In this document: positions 8,961-19,000 of the stretch, piece by piece | Numbering within the stretch: position 1 is the stretch's first letter | Layout of the letters: every line of letters starts with the position of its first letter | Assembly (NCBI RefSeq): GCF_022063185.1 | Contig: NZ_CP091913.1 | Span: 1,922,001 to 1,986,000, forward strand | Direction: 5' to 3' | From: Nostoc sp. UHCC 0870 | GTDB taxonomy: Bacteria > Cyanobacteriota > Cyanobacteriia > Cyanobacteriales > Nostocaceae | Length of the DNA: 64,000 bases | The notes under the pieces: generated by a model | Told to the model about the DNA's origin: nothing | Seen by the model: only the letters and a program-made list of their open reading frames with translations | The model's database searches: none | Translations under genes and position numbers: made by a program

Positions 8961-10334
8961 ATGGGTATTGCATTCAGATATTGGCAGCTAGTAAGAATTG
9001 ATGGGGCAGGAAAACGTAAAATCCAGGAAATTACGCCAGCTAAAGCATTTTTTGCTGATAAATTTCCCAAATATACACCTGACAACGATGTGCCAGATAC
9101 AGAGGTACAACGAGAACTGCTGGAAATAGCTCAAACTGATAACACAGATAGATCATTGTTAGCAGAACGTTGTTTACTGTGTTTCATATCCTGGCAAATA
9201 GAGCAAGTTTGCTGGCAACTAGAAGCTCAATTTGGCAAGGCTCGCGGTTTTAATGGGAATGATTTGCTTCCCTATGTCTTAGATGATGATGGCAAATTAG
9301 GACAAACAGGCACTTATGAGTGCTTGGGGCGCAAAATTTTGCAGAGTTTTGACTGGCAAAAAAGTAATCTGACAACTTGGATAAATATTCAGGTAAAACA
9401 GCATCCAGAATTGAATAAGTTTTTGTTGGATTTGGGACTGTACCGCGTCACTGATTGGGCAATATTGAATGATACTCAACCGAAAAAACTCCAGAAAGTT
9501 TTGGCTGATTTTCATTCTTTAACCTCTAAAGAAATTGAACATTTTCTAGCACTGTTAAAAAGCTACCACATAATTTATAAATCCCAAAGATTGCAGCAAT
9601 GTGCTTTAGGTAATAGGGGAATATGCCCACAACCAACAACTCAACAACTACAGCAAATTGCTTTGAGGTTACAAAATCAAATCGGTCAAAATTTAGATAA
9701 TCAAACTGTAATGATGCAATTACAGGAGTTGGCTAATTATTTGCGAGAATATCGCATTTACCATAAAAGTGGTTCTCTACCAACAGTTGCAGAATATTCC
9801 ATTGACGTAGCTGATGTGAAAGACAGTGATGAAAATGAAAACAAACAAATAGAATTTTTACAGTTATATCGTTCTCAATTTTGGGTATGTTTAGATGAAT
9901 CATTGGATATAGTTGTAACTAGCTGGGTGAAAAAATTACAACTGAAGAAGGGAAATAAAGCGCGAAACTTTTTAAAAGCACTGCAATTATTTCACTGTAA
10001 AAAAATGTCGATGACAGACATTGCTCGTAATTTAGGATTAAGGGCGCAAGATGCAGTTACTCGCTTACTAAACTTGAAAGATTTTCGTAGTGATGTTCAA
10101 AGAGAGTTTTTACAAAAACTATGCGATTGCGTGATTGATTTAGCAGGTAATTACTCTCACCCAGACAAACTAAAAAATCTCGAACATCAGTTAGCATCCA
10201 TACTACACAGTCAAAGTTCTGCTTTATTTAGAGAGGCAGAAGTTGAAGCAAGAACCGTAAAAAATAACTCCCCAAATAGTATTTTTTCTAAAAAACTGTG
10301 TCGTTATCTAGATTCGTTAAATGTAGAAATATGA
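8961..10334 (+). CDS. Sigma-70-like regulator, first gene of the CHAT/CHASE2 operon
   Basis: 457 residues. Residues about 66-110 (LAERCLLCFISWQIEQVCWQ and the following aromatic helix) resemble sigma region 2. A helix-turn-helix near 348-376 (MSMTDIARNLGLRAQDAVTR) resembles region 4. I recall this family in cyanobacteria, next to DUF1822 genes and with a divergent sigma-like fold, but the match is weak by eye. A sigma factor would recruit RNA polymerase to special promoters, and the shared motif upstream of this and the other island genes is a natural target. Its TGA overlaps the ATG of the DUF1822 gene (ATGA), so the two are translationally coupled. An alternative role is a non-sigma DNA-binding protein. 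Confidence 0.6.
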   Translation: MGIAFRYWQLVRIDGAGKRKIQEITPAKAFFADKFPKYTPDNDVPDTEVQRELLEIAQTDNTDRSLLAERCLLCFISWQIEQVCWQLEAQFGKARGFNGNDLLPYVLDDDGKLGQTGTYECLGRKILQSFDWQKSNLTTWINIQVKQHPELNKFLLDLGLYRVTDWAILNDTQPKKLQKVLADFHSLTSKEIEHFLALLKSYHIIYKSQRLQQCALGNRGICPQPTTQQLQQIALRLQNQIGQNLDNQTVMMQLQELANYLREYRIYHKSGSLPTVAEYSIDVADVKDSDENENKQIEFLQLYRSQFWVCLDESLDIVVTSWVKKLQLKKGNKARNFLKALQLFHCKKMSMTDIARNLGLRAQDAVTRLLNLKDFRSDVQREFLQKLCDCVIDLAGNYSHPDKLKNLEHQLASILHSQSSALFREAEVEARTVKNNSPNSIFSKKLCRYLDSLNVEI

Positions 10335-11680
10335 ATAACTTATCAAGCCAAAATTTCCAATTACAGTCAGACTACGAAATTATATCTCCAGCAGCAATTA
10401 ATCTGACATCTGAGCAGATTATGGAAGCGGCAAAACTCAGCCATCAAATTCCTAATTTATCACGACAATGGCAAACTTATATTAATAGTCTAGCTTTATT
10501 TGCCTTTGAAGCATGGCTAAAAGAAAGGGCAGATGCTTTGACTATTAAACGAGAAAAATGCACAGTTTTACAACCAGCATTAGCAAATGCGATCGCAGTT
10601 GTAGCTAACTTGCAAGTAGGGGAATTTAAAATCTGCTTAATTCCCACTGACAGCTTTGATGATTTAGCAGTAACTCTACCTCAATCAGTCATAGATTTAC
10701 CAGAATACATTCCTCATTTTTATGTGTTGCTGGAAGTTCTAGAAGAACAAGGAACGGCTGTAATTTCTGGTTTTTTATCCTATAAGGAGTTTGTAGAAAA
10801 TCAAGCAAAAGCAAATCTACAACCGAAATCAGACTGGAGTTATCAATTGCCGTTAAATTGGTTTAATTTTGATGCAAATACTTTATTATTATATTTGCAT
10901 TGTTTAAAACCAGAAGCAATTAATTTACCAGCTATTCCTCAGCATCGCGCTCAAACTTTAGCAATCATGCAAACTAAATTAACAGCATTATTACCACAAT
11001 TAAAATCACCTGAGCGCGAACTATGGGAAGTATTAACTTGGGAACAAGCAACTACTATTTTGACTAATCCAGATTTACTCAGTTGGATTTATAACTATCA
11101 AACACAAGCACCAGATTCTAGTCTCAAAACTAACTTAAAAGATTTATTTCAACTATGCACACAACCAGCATTAAATGTGGGACGTTGGCTGTGGGATGAA
11201 TTGGATGAATTAGCTCAGGAATTTTCTTGGAAATTATTACCTAGTTTCACACCTGCGGTAATGATGCGAAGTCCGATAGAAGAATTTCAGGCAATTATTC
11301 ACCAATTACAACACCAAGGTTTAGAAATTCCCTCTCAGGCGCGGGGTGCTTATCAAGATTTACTCTTAGCAGGAATTTCTTTACGTCTGTATGCTGTGAC
11401 TTGGCATTTATTATCTGAGCATGATTCCCATTTATGGACATTGTTGTTAATTTTAGGGACAACTGCACAGGATACTTTACCAAATCATTTAAAGTTGCGA
11501 GTGAGTGACCAAAGTAGTGTTTTATTAGAACAGGGAATAAATAAAGAACGGGGTGATGCTTATTTATTTACTCGTCTCATTGGTAGTTGGGATGAAAAGT
11601 TTTTAGTGAGTGTGAGTTTAACAGATGGGGTAGAAATTAATTTACCGCCATTTACTTTTTCCCCTGGGAAATTTTGTTAG
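10331..11680 (+). CDS. DUF1822 family protein
   Basis: 449 residues from the ATG at 10331, which overlaps the stop of the sigma-like gene. That overlap is why I prefer it to the ATG at 10298 inside the upstream gene. The hallmark parts are FAFEAWLKERADAL near residue 50 and NLQVGEFKICLIP near 95, as in cyanobacterial DUF1822 proteins. The sequence looks soluble, with no signal peptide or membrane segment. No biochemical role of the family is known to me. Its constant position between a sigma-like gene and a CHAT protease makes it a candidate inhibitor or protease substrate, by analogy with Csx30 in Craspase; that is inference only. Confidence 0.75.
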   Translation: MNNLSSQNFQLQSDYEIISPAAINLTSEQIMEAAKLSHQIPNLSRQWQTYINSLALFAFEAWLKERADALTIKREKCTVLQPALANAIAVVANLQVGEFKICLIPTDSFDDLAVTLPQSVIDLPEYIPHFYVLLEVLEEQGTAVISGFLSYKEFVENQAKANLQPKSDWSYQLPLNWFNFDANTLLLYLHCLKPEAINLPAIPQHRAQTLAIMQTKLTALLPQLKSPERELWEVLTWEQATTILTNPDLLSWIYNYQTQAPDSSLKTNLKDLFQLCTQPALNVGRWLWDELDELAQEFSWKLLPSFTPAVMMRSPIEEFQAIIHQLQHQGLEIPSQARGAYQDLLLAGISLRLYAVTWHLLSEHDSHLWTLLLILGTTAQDTLPNHLKLRVSDQSSVLLEQGINKERGDAYLFTRLIGSWDEKFLVSVSLTDGVEINLPPFTFSPGKFC

Positions 11681-11764
11681 TAATTCGTAATTCGTAATTC
11701 GTAATTCGTAATTTGTAATTCGTAATACCGCTACGCGGAAGCAAGCTACGTAATTCGTAATTAG
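11680..11764. repeat. Heptameric short tandem repeat (TAATTCG)n
   Basis: Five to six copies of TAATTCG follow directly on the stop of the DUF1822 gene, interrupted by a GCTACGCGGAAGCAAGCTACG fragment. This STRR type is widespread in Nostoc genomes and recurs at 21520, 26083, 29832, 34667 and 44690. Here it separates two genes of what seems one operon. Confidence 0.8.
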
Positions 11765-11770
11765 GAAAGA

Positions 11771-11865
11771 TGTAGGTTGGGTTAAGCGCAGCGCAACCCA
11801 ACATTGATATTGAAAACTCAACATAGATTTTGGTGTTGGGTTTCCTTACGTCAACCCAACCTACA
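11771..11865. repeat. 95-bp palindromic mini-element with TGTAGGTTGGGTT ends
   Basis: It has perfect 13-bp terminal inverted repeats (TGTAGGTTGGGTT and its complement) and a second inner pair of AACCCAAC/GTTGGGTT. This is a non-coding MITE-like element that sits inside the sigma-DUF1822-CHAT operon. Transcribed, it would fold into a long hairpin and could weaken expression of the downstream genes. Confidence 0.7.
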
Positions 11866-11977
11866 ATTTTTTTTGCTAAATCTTCTATCAAAGATGGTGA
11901 AATGAATTTACTTTTGGTATAGATATTTATATTGTCCGATAATACGAGCAGAATCGGACACACATCGAGTGTTATTT

Positions 11978-14383
11978 ATGAATGTCTCTAGTTTTTATTT
12001 AAAGGTTCAAGAATTTGGACAAATTTGCTCTTTTGAGTTGTCTTGGGGGGAAAATCAACAGCTTGGGGTGACGTTGGTTTATCCTGATGCACTCAAGTTA
12101 AAATATCAAGAATGGCAGCGAATTTATTTATGTTTCTACAATAGTGAATTGCGAGGTAAAGTAGAAGAAATCGGTAGTTTCGCAGCCCCGCAGATTGATT
12201 GGCGCGCTCGTTTAGTGGAAGCTGAAGCACAACTTTTATCTGAGTTTCATCACTGGTTACGTAGTGCAGAATTATATGAAATTAGGGCTACTATAGCTAA
12301 AGCAATTAAGGCTGATATTTTTCTCACCTGCAATTCTCTAGATTTAGCTCGCTTACCTTGGGAAGTCTGGGAAATTACAGAATTTGCTCTTGATTCTCAT
12401 CAGTTGCGTATTGTTCGTACACCTATAAATAGACGAGATACAATTGCTAAAAATACTCGTCGGGGTAAAGCGAGAATTTTAGCTATTTTAGGTGATGAAT
12501 CTGGGTTAGATTTTGCAAAAGAAAAGCAGGCTATCAGTTCTTTAAAATCTTTGGCTGATGTCACTTTTATTGGTTGGCAACCTCATGTAAGTATTCCCGA
12601 ATTAAAAGCTCAGATTGTTAGAGAAATTGCTGCTGAACCAGGTTGGGATATTTTATTTTTTGCTGGACATAGTAATGAAACTAATTTAACAGGTGGGGAG
12701 TTGGGAATTGCCCCAAACACAGCTTTATTATTAAGTGAAATTGCCTCAGCATTAACTATTGCTAAAAATAGAGGCCTGCAAGTAGCAATTTTCAATTCTT
12801 GTAAAGGTTTGAGTATAGCTAATAAGCTAATTGATTTAGGTATTAGTCAAGTAGCTGTGATGCGAGAGCCAATTCATAATTGCGTTGCTGAGGAATTTTT
12901 TATCAAATTTATCAAAGCTTTGAGTGAATATAAAGATACCCATGAATCATTATTAACGGCTGCTCAGTATCTCAAATTAGAAAAAAGTTTGACGTATCCT
13001 AGTGCTTACTTGATTCCTTCTTTATTTCGTCATCCAGAAGCAGATTTATTTTGTCTCCAGCCATCCGGTTTAAAACAATTATCTCAAGATTTAAAGCCTA
13101 ATTGCTCTGAAGCGATCGCTCTATCATTTATATTAATTATTAGCCTATTCTTACCTCTACAAAGATGGTTATTACAACAGCGAGTATTGGTACAAGCTAT
13201 CTATCGTCAACTGACAAATCAAGTTGCAACTGTAGCCAATACCCCTATTTTATTGGTGCAAATTGATGAAGCTTCCATTAGGAAAGCTAATATTTCTGAT
13301 CCTAAACCGATGAATCGTCAGTATTTAGCCAGTTTAGTAGATAAATTGACCACAAATAACGCCAGAGTAGTTGGGATTGATTATCTACTAGATCGACCGC
13401 AAAAACAAGGCGATCGCATTTTGGGTAATTCTCTCAAAACTGCTGTCTCTGCACCCCAACCGACATGGTTTGTCATGGCTGCAACTCAAAGTCTCAAGGG
13501 TGAATGGTTAGAGGCGTTACCAGAAATTGCTAGTCTGAATTGGAGTTTGCAAGGCGATATTAAAATTTTGCCTTGGTATATGCAATTGTTTCCTTTTGAT
13601 GATTGGCAATCTCAGCCTTGGACTTTTAGTAGTTTATTGGTTTTAAGTTACGAATTGCAACAAATTACCAACGTACCCCAGCCGCAATTAGATAGTCAAA
13701 CAGATTTTCTGCAACAAATCAATACTTTTCTCAAAGATGGTAACAAAAGTCATCAGACGATTTTGGCACAAGAGCGATCGCACCTGCAACCGATTACAGC
13801 TTTGAGTTATTGGCTAAATCAAATGTGGATGCACCCTATTATTGACTTTTCCATTCCTCCCGAAAAGGTATATCGTTCCATTCCCGCTTGGAAATTACTA
13901 GAAAATCAAGGTATTCCCCAAAACTTACAACAGCAAATTGTCATTATTGCGCCTGGGGGATATCAAGAAGCCGGAATTAGTAAAGATGGTGAAGATAATT
14001 CCCATGCAGATTTACCACCAGCAATTAAATACTGGCGGGAGCAAAAAAACTCTAGTAATAGAAATAAGGTGATTACAGGGGGTGAAGTTCATGCTTATAT
14101 GACACATCATTTACTGACTCGGAGATTAGTTATACCCATTCCTGATTTGTGGTTAGTTGGTATCGCTATTTTACTCGGTAAAAGCTTATATTTATTGCTA
14201 ATTAGAAATAATAAATTTTGCTGGCAACGGTTATTATTAGCAATGATAATTACTGGCTTTTATGGATTGTTTAGTTTACAGGCTTACATTTATGCCGCCA
14301 TAATTTTACCTTGGGTTTTACCATCAATTACATTCTGGATTTACTTTTTACCTACTAATTTGCAGAGGAAAACAAATGCGTAA
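11978..14383 (+). CDS. CHAT protease fused to CHASE2 sensor, membrane-bound
   Basis: About 801 residues from the ATG at 11978 (a GTG 9 bases upstream is possible; residue numbers here count from that GTG). The CHAT caspase-like domain spans about 100-350. Its catalytic pair appears as H234 (LFFAGHSN) and C278 (IFNSCKG). A membrane segment near 380-400 leads to a CHASE2-type region (about 400-740), a sensor domain normally outside the cytoplasm. Three further membrane helices end the protein. This topology puts the protease inside and the sensor outside. The architecture recalls HetF of heterocyst formers, a CHAT protease that acts with PatU3, but I do not claim orthology. Its end overlaps the next gene by 8 bases. 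Confidence 0.85.
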   Translation: MNVSSFYLKVQEFGQICSFELSWGENQQLGVTLVYPDALKLKYQEWQRIYLCFYNSELRGKVEEIGSFAAPQIDWRARLVEAEAQLLSEFHHWLRSAELYEIRATIAKAIKADIFLTCNSLDLARLPWEVWEITEFALDSHQLRIVRTPINRRDTIAKNTRRGKARILAILGDESGLDFAKEKQAISSLKSLADVTFIGWQPHVSIPELKAQIVREIAAEPGWDILFFAGHSNETNLTGGELGIAPNTALLLSEIASALTIAKNRGLQVAIFNSCKGLSIANKLIDLGISQVAVMREPIHNCVAEEFFIKFIKALSEYKDTHESLLTAAQYLKLEKSLTYPSAYLIPSLFRHPEADLFCLQPSGLKQLSQDLKPNCSEAIALSFILIISLFLPLQRWLLQQRVLVQAIYRQLTNQVATVANTPILLVQIDEASIRKANISDPKPMNRQYLASLVDKLTTNNARVVGIDYLLDRPQKQGDRILGNSLKTAVSAPQPTWFVMAATQSLKGEWLEALPEIASLNWSLQGDIKILPWYMQLFPFDDWQSQPWTFSSLLVLSYELQQITNVPQPQLDSQTDFLQQINTFLKDGNKSHQTILAQERSHLQPITALSYWLNQMWMHPIIDFSIPPEKVYRSIPAWKLLENQGIPQNLQQQIVIIAPGGYQEAGISKDGEDNSHADLPPAIKYWREQKNSSNRNKVITGGEVHAYMTHHLLTRRLVIPIPDLWLVGIAILLGKSLYLLLIRNNKFCWQRLLLAMIITGFYGLFSLQAYIYAAIILPWVLPSITFWIYFLPTNLQRKTNA

Positions 14384-15023
14384 ATTAATTATGTTCATCT
14401 CATTAATTGCTGTTTTTTCAGCTATCTTACCTGATTCATTTGTGGTGGCTGAACAAGAAAAATCACCATCTATATGGGGGAACATTTACCGGAGTATATT
14501 TAAAAGAAGAGAGCCACCGATAAATCCCCGTAACGGTGGTTCGCGTCCTCCTAGTTCAGTTTGTATGGTTTCTCCAGATGCGCCATCTGTAACTAGAACT
14601 ATTTGGAGCGATCGCCCTGTATTTATTTGGCAAGGTAAGGCTACAGAAATCAAAGTTCTGATAGATGGAAATACAGATATATGGCATCAAGAATTAAATC
14701 ACAATCAGCAAAATATCACTTATACAGGCAAGCCATTAACGCCAGGTGAAACTTATGATTGGATAGTTAATAACAATCAGTTTGTTTCATTTAAAATTAT
14801 GGAGCAGCAAGAGCGCGATCGCATTACTTTTGACTTAGGAAATATTGAAAATAGACTCAAATCAAATGGAGCAAATATTGAGGCAATCGCCTATGCTAAA
14901 GCCAATTATTTCGCGGATAAAAATTTGTGGTCTGATGTAATACAACAGATTTATTCTGTACCAAAACCTTCGCCTGAATTAAAACAACTTCGTCGAGATA
15001 TTACTCAAAAGTTATGTCAATAA
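14376..15023 (+). CDS. Exported DUF928-like protein
   Basis: 215 residues with a signal peptide (about 1-25). A variable proline-rich stretch is followed by VCMVSPDAP, then SDRPVFIWQGKATEIKVLID, which resembles the DUF928 pattern in which a 'what the protein offers' beta domain follows a conserved Cys-containing start. The second half is helical (KANYFADKNLWSDVIQQIY). It overlaps the CHAT-CHASE2 gene by 8 bases, so it is translationally coupled. Being exported and coupled to a periplasm-facing CHASE2 protein, it may be the sensed partner. This is inference. The family call is tentative. Confidence 0.6.
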   Translation: MRKLIMFISLIAVFSAILPDSFVVAEQEKSPSIWGNIYRSIFKRREPPINPRNGGSRPPSSVCMVSPDAPSVTRTIWSDRPVFIWQGKATEIKVLIDGNTDIWHQELNHNQQNITYTGKPLTPGETYDWIVNNNQFVSFKIMEQQERDRITFDLGNIENRLKSNGANIEAIAYAKANYFADKNLWSDVIQQIYSVPKPSPELKQLRRDITQKLCQ

Positions 15024-15030
15024 TGAAAGG

Positions 15031-15174
15031 TTTGTAGTGTTCGCGGAGCGTCTCGTAGAGAGAACTTTAGTTCTCTCTGCGTTCTCTCCGTTCCCTGCGG
15101 GACGCTACGCGAACGCGGAGCGTGTCGTAGACAGACGCTCCGCGAACAAATAAGGACTAAAGTCCTTACTACGA
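15031..15174. repeat. Dispersed inverted-repeat block after the operon
   Basis: Stacked hairpin sequences are built from GTTCGCGGAGCGTCTCGTAG, GAACTTTAGTTC and AAGGACTAAAGTCC units. The same units recur at 34748 and 41994. They occur downstream of the last gene of the operon and may act as a terminator. Confidence 0.55.
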
Positions 15175-15201
15175 ACCCACCCTACGCCCTACCCCCTAAT
15201 T

Positions 15202-15240
15202 TTTGCATAACCTCGCTAGCCCTGAGAACTATAGATGTAG
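15202..15240 (+). promoter_or_regulatory. Shared island promoter motif, copy B
   Basis: TGCATAACCTC at 15202-15212 with GAGAACTATAG 9 bases later. It ends 101 bases before the response regulator, the longest distance in the set. It would drive a unit of response regulator, TPR-CHAT and perhaps the subtilase. Confidence 0.6.
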
Positions 15241-15313
15241 AGAATGGGTGAGTGCATATCAGTGCATGATTTCCGTTCTCTGTTCCCAACTCTGGAAGGT
15301 TGACTAAAGTAAG

Positions 15314-15979
15314 ATGAGCCAGAAAATTATAGTAACTGATTTTCACGAAATATGTATTAGTGGCACAGTTGCCATACTGCAATCTGAATATTCAACAGCC
15401 AAAATTGTCACAGCTACAACTGTTGTAGAAGCTTATGAACAAGTTTTAAATATACAACCTGATTTGATGATCACAGATATTTTTCTGCCAGAAAAGCAGG
15501 GAGCATCAGCGCAAATCACAATGGGTATACAGCTTTTACAGAATTTAATGCAAAAATATCCTCATTTAAATATTATGGTGCAGAGTGATTATATTAATAA
15601 TTTGATTCAAATTAAACCACAAATTGATGCTCACATAGGAGGTTTTACAGTTGCCCACAAAAGTTGTTCTCAACAAGAGATGATCAACCGAGTTAAATGG
15701 ACTTTACAGGGATTAACTCATGTCAAAGATATTCAGGGAATCCATAACGCATTAGAAGTTAAACCAGAGTGGTTGAAAATATTAAAATTAGCCTTTCGAG
15801 AAGGATTACAAGATAAGGCGATCGCTCAACATATCTGTGTGTCAGAACGCATGGTAAGGCATTATTGGGATGGCATACAAAATGCTTTAAATATTGACTG
15901 CGAAGAATTAAAAAAACAAGGTAAGAATCTCAGAATTATTACCCAAATTAAAGCTAGGGAAATAGGACTAATTAATTAA
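15314..15979 (+). CDS. Atypical response regulator with LuxR-type helix-turn-helix
   Basis: 221 residues. The N-terminal half reads as a receiver domain: VTDFHE at the acidic pocket, PDLMITDIFLP carrying the likely phospho-acceptor Asp (about residue 53), and HKS near the conserved Lys. The usual Ser/Thr position is altered (MVQSDY) and the acidic pocket is reduced, so phosphorylation may be weak or absent. Residues about 160-200 (REGLQDKAIAQHICVSERMV) form a LuxR/FixJ helix-turn-helix. No histidine kinase is adjacent. It lies 53 bases before a TPR-CHAT gene, probably in the same transcript, and under copy B of the shared motif. Confidence 0.75.
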   Translation: MSQKIIVTDFHEICISGTVAILQSEYSTAKIVTATTVVEAYEQVLNIQPDLMITDIFLPEKQGASAQITMGIQLLQNLMQKYPHLNIMVQSDYINNLIQIKPQIDAHIGGFTVAHKSCSQQEMINRVKWTLQGLTHVKDIQGIHNALEVKPEWLKILKLAFREGLQDKAIAQHICVSERMVRHYWDGIQNALNIDCEELKKQGKNLRIITQIKAREIGLIN

Positions 15980-16032
15980 AAAAATTCACCAATTCATAGA
16001 AATCAATCAACTCTCAACGGGGAATATCAGCC

Positions 16033-19000
16033 ATGCGTTATTCAAAAATCAGCACCACAGCATTTATCACCTTTATCTTGACTGTTTCCATACCTTTCCC
16101 AGCCAAATTACCTGCTTTCTTGCAAGTGTCGCAGGTATTGGCACAAACAGCAGATGCACGGAAAGCGGAAGCAGATAGACTATTGCAACAAGGTATTGAA
16201 CAGTTTGAAACAAGTCAATTTACAGATGCGTTACAGTCTTGGCAACAAGCATTACAACTTTACAGGGAAATCAAAGACCGTCTGGGTGAGGGTCAATCAC
16301 TAGGAAATCTCGGTGCTGCCTACTTATCTTTAGGAGACTACGCCAAAGCCATAGACTACCAACAACAAACATTAGCCATCGCCCGCCAAATCAAAGACCG
16401 TCAAGGTGAGGGTGCTGCACTAGGAAGTCTAGGTAATGCCTACTTATCTTTAGGAGACTACGCCAAAGCCATAGACTACCAACAACAAAGTTTAGCCATC
16501 GCCCGCCAAATCAAAGACCGTCAAGGTGAGGGTGCTGCACTAGGAAGTCTAGGTAATGCCTACTTATCTTTAGGAGACTACGCCAAAGCCATAGACTACC
16601 AACAACAAACATTAGCCATCGCCCGCCAAATCAAAGACCATCAAGGTGAGGGTCAATCACTAGGAAGTCTAGGTAATGCCTACTTCTCTTTAGGAGACTA
16701 CGTCAAAGCTATAGACTACTATCAACAACGTTTAGCCATCGCCCGCCAAATCAAAGACCGTCAAGGTGAGGGTAATGCACTAGGAAATCTCGGTAGTGCC
16801 TACTTCTCTTTAGGAGACTACGCCAAAGCCATAGACTACTATCAACAAAGTTTAGCGATCGCCCGCCAAATCAAAGACCGTCGGGGTGAGGGTACTGTAC
16901 TAGGAAATCTCGGTAATGCCTACAATGCGTTAGGAGACTACGCCAAAGCCATAGACTACTATCAACAACATTTAGCGATCGCCCGCCAAATCCAAGACCG
17001 TCAAGGTGAGGGTGCTGCACTAGGAAATCTCGGTAATGCCTACAATGCGTTAGGAGACTACGCCAAAGCCATAGACTACTATCAACAACATTTAGCGATC
17101 GCCCGCCAAATCAAAGACCGTCAAGGTGAGGGTAATGCACTAGGAAATCTTGGTAATGCCTACTTCTCTTTAGGAGACTACGCCAAAGCCATAGACTACC
17201 AACAACAAAGATTAGCCATCGCCCGCCAAATCCAAGACCGTCGGGGTGAGGGTACTGCGCTAGGAAATCTCGGTAATGCCTACTTCTCTTTAGGAGACTA
17301 CGCCAAAGCCATAGACTACCAACAACAAAGTTTAGCCATCGCCCGCCAAATCAAAGACCGTCTGGGTGAGGGTCAATCACTAGGAAGTCTAGGTAATGCC
17401 TACTATGCGTTAGGAGACTACGCCAAAGCCATAGACTACCATCAACAATATTTAGCGATCGCCCGCCAAATCCAAGGCCGTCGGGGTGAGGGTACTGCAC
17501 TAGGAAGTCTAGGTATTGCCTACTTATCTTTAGGAGACTACGCCAAAGCCATAGACTACCAACAACAATATTTAGCGATCGCCCGCCAAATCAAAGACCG
17601 TCGGGGTGAGGGTACTGGACTGAATAATTTAGGATTTACTTTCTATACACAAGGAAATCTCACTTTAGCGGAGAGTACCTTACTAGAAGGAATTAAAGTT
17701 TTAGAATCTCTACGCGGTCGAGAATTAAAAGATAGTGAGAAAGTTTCGATTTTTGAAACGCAACGTAACACCTACAACCATTTACAAAAAGTCTTAATTG
17801 CCCAGAATAAACCTGATGCCGCTTTAGAAATATCTGAACGGGGACGGGGACGCGCTTTTGTGGAGTTACTTGCTTCCCGGTTATCTGCTAACTCCCAAGA
17901 AAAATTACCCACCCCACCCACAATTACAGAGATTAAACAAATCGCCAAACAACAAAATGCCACTCTTGTTCAGTATTCAATTATTTATGATGACTTCAAA
18001 ATTCAGGGTAAACAACAAGTCAAAGAATCAGAACTATATATTTGGGTAATTAAACCCACAGGTGAAGTCACCTTCCGCAAAGCCGATCTCAAACCCCTCT
18101 GGCAAAAAGAAAACACCAATCTTACAGAACTTGTTACCACCAGTCGTGAATCTATTGGCGCAAGAGGTATTCTTGTCAGCGAAAATCCTGATGCACCCAA
18201 AGTAAAACAAAAATTGCGCCGACTCCATGAACTGCTAATTGAACCCATCGCCGACTTACTCCCCAGCAATGAGAATGAGCGTGTAACCTTTGTTCCTCAA
18301 GACGAATTATTTCTTGTACCCTTCCCCGCACTCCGAGATGCAGAAAACAAATACTTGATTGAAAAACATACTATCCTGACTGCGCCATCAATTCAGGTGT
18401 TGGATTTAACTCGTCAGCAACAAGTCAACAGTAAGAAATCAGGGGAAGTGTTGCTGGTTGGTAATCCCAAGATGCCAAAAGTGGTATTAAAACCAGGTGA
18501 ACCACCTGAACAATTATCTAATTTGATATGGGCAGAAAAAGAGGCAAAAGACATTGCTTCATTGTTTGGAACGCAAGCAATTACTGGCGATAAAGCCACT
18601 GAAACCGCAATTGTCCAGCAAATGACCAAAGCCCGAATTATTCATTTAGCCACCCACGGAATATTAGATAATTTTCGCGGTTTGGGAAGTGCGATCGCTT
18701 TAACACCCTCTGCTCAAGATGACGGTTTACTCACAGCTGAAGAAATATTTAACCTCAAACTCAATGCAGACTTAGTAGTTTTAAGTGCTTGTGACACCGG
18801 ACGCGGACGAATTACTGGTGATGGTGTGATTGGCTTATCTCGTTCATTCATTACCGCCGGTGTCCCCAGCGTAATTGTCTCTTTGTGGGCAGTTGATGAT
18901 AATTCCACATCTGTACTGATGACCAAATTCTATCAAAATATGGAACAAAATCTTGACAAAGCTACCGCATTACGAAACGCCATGCTCTCCACTATGAAAA

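Noticed and set aside
16261..17640. Regular repeats as a possible CRISPR array
   Set aside because: The 120-bp period is in frame, has no unique spacers and codes for TPRs.
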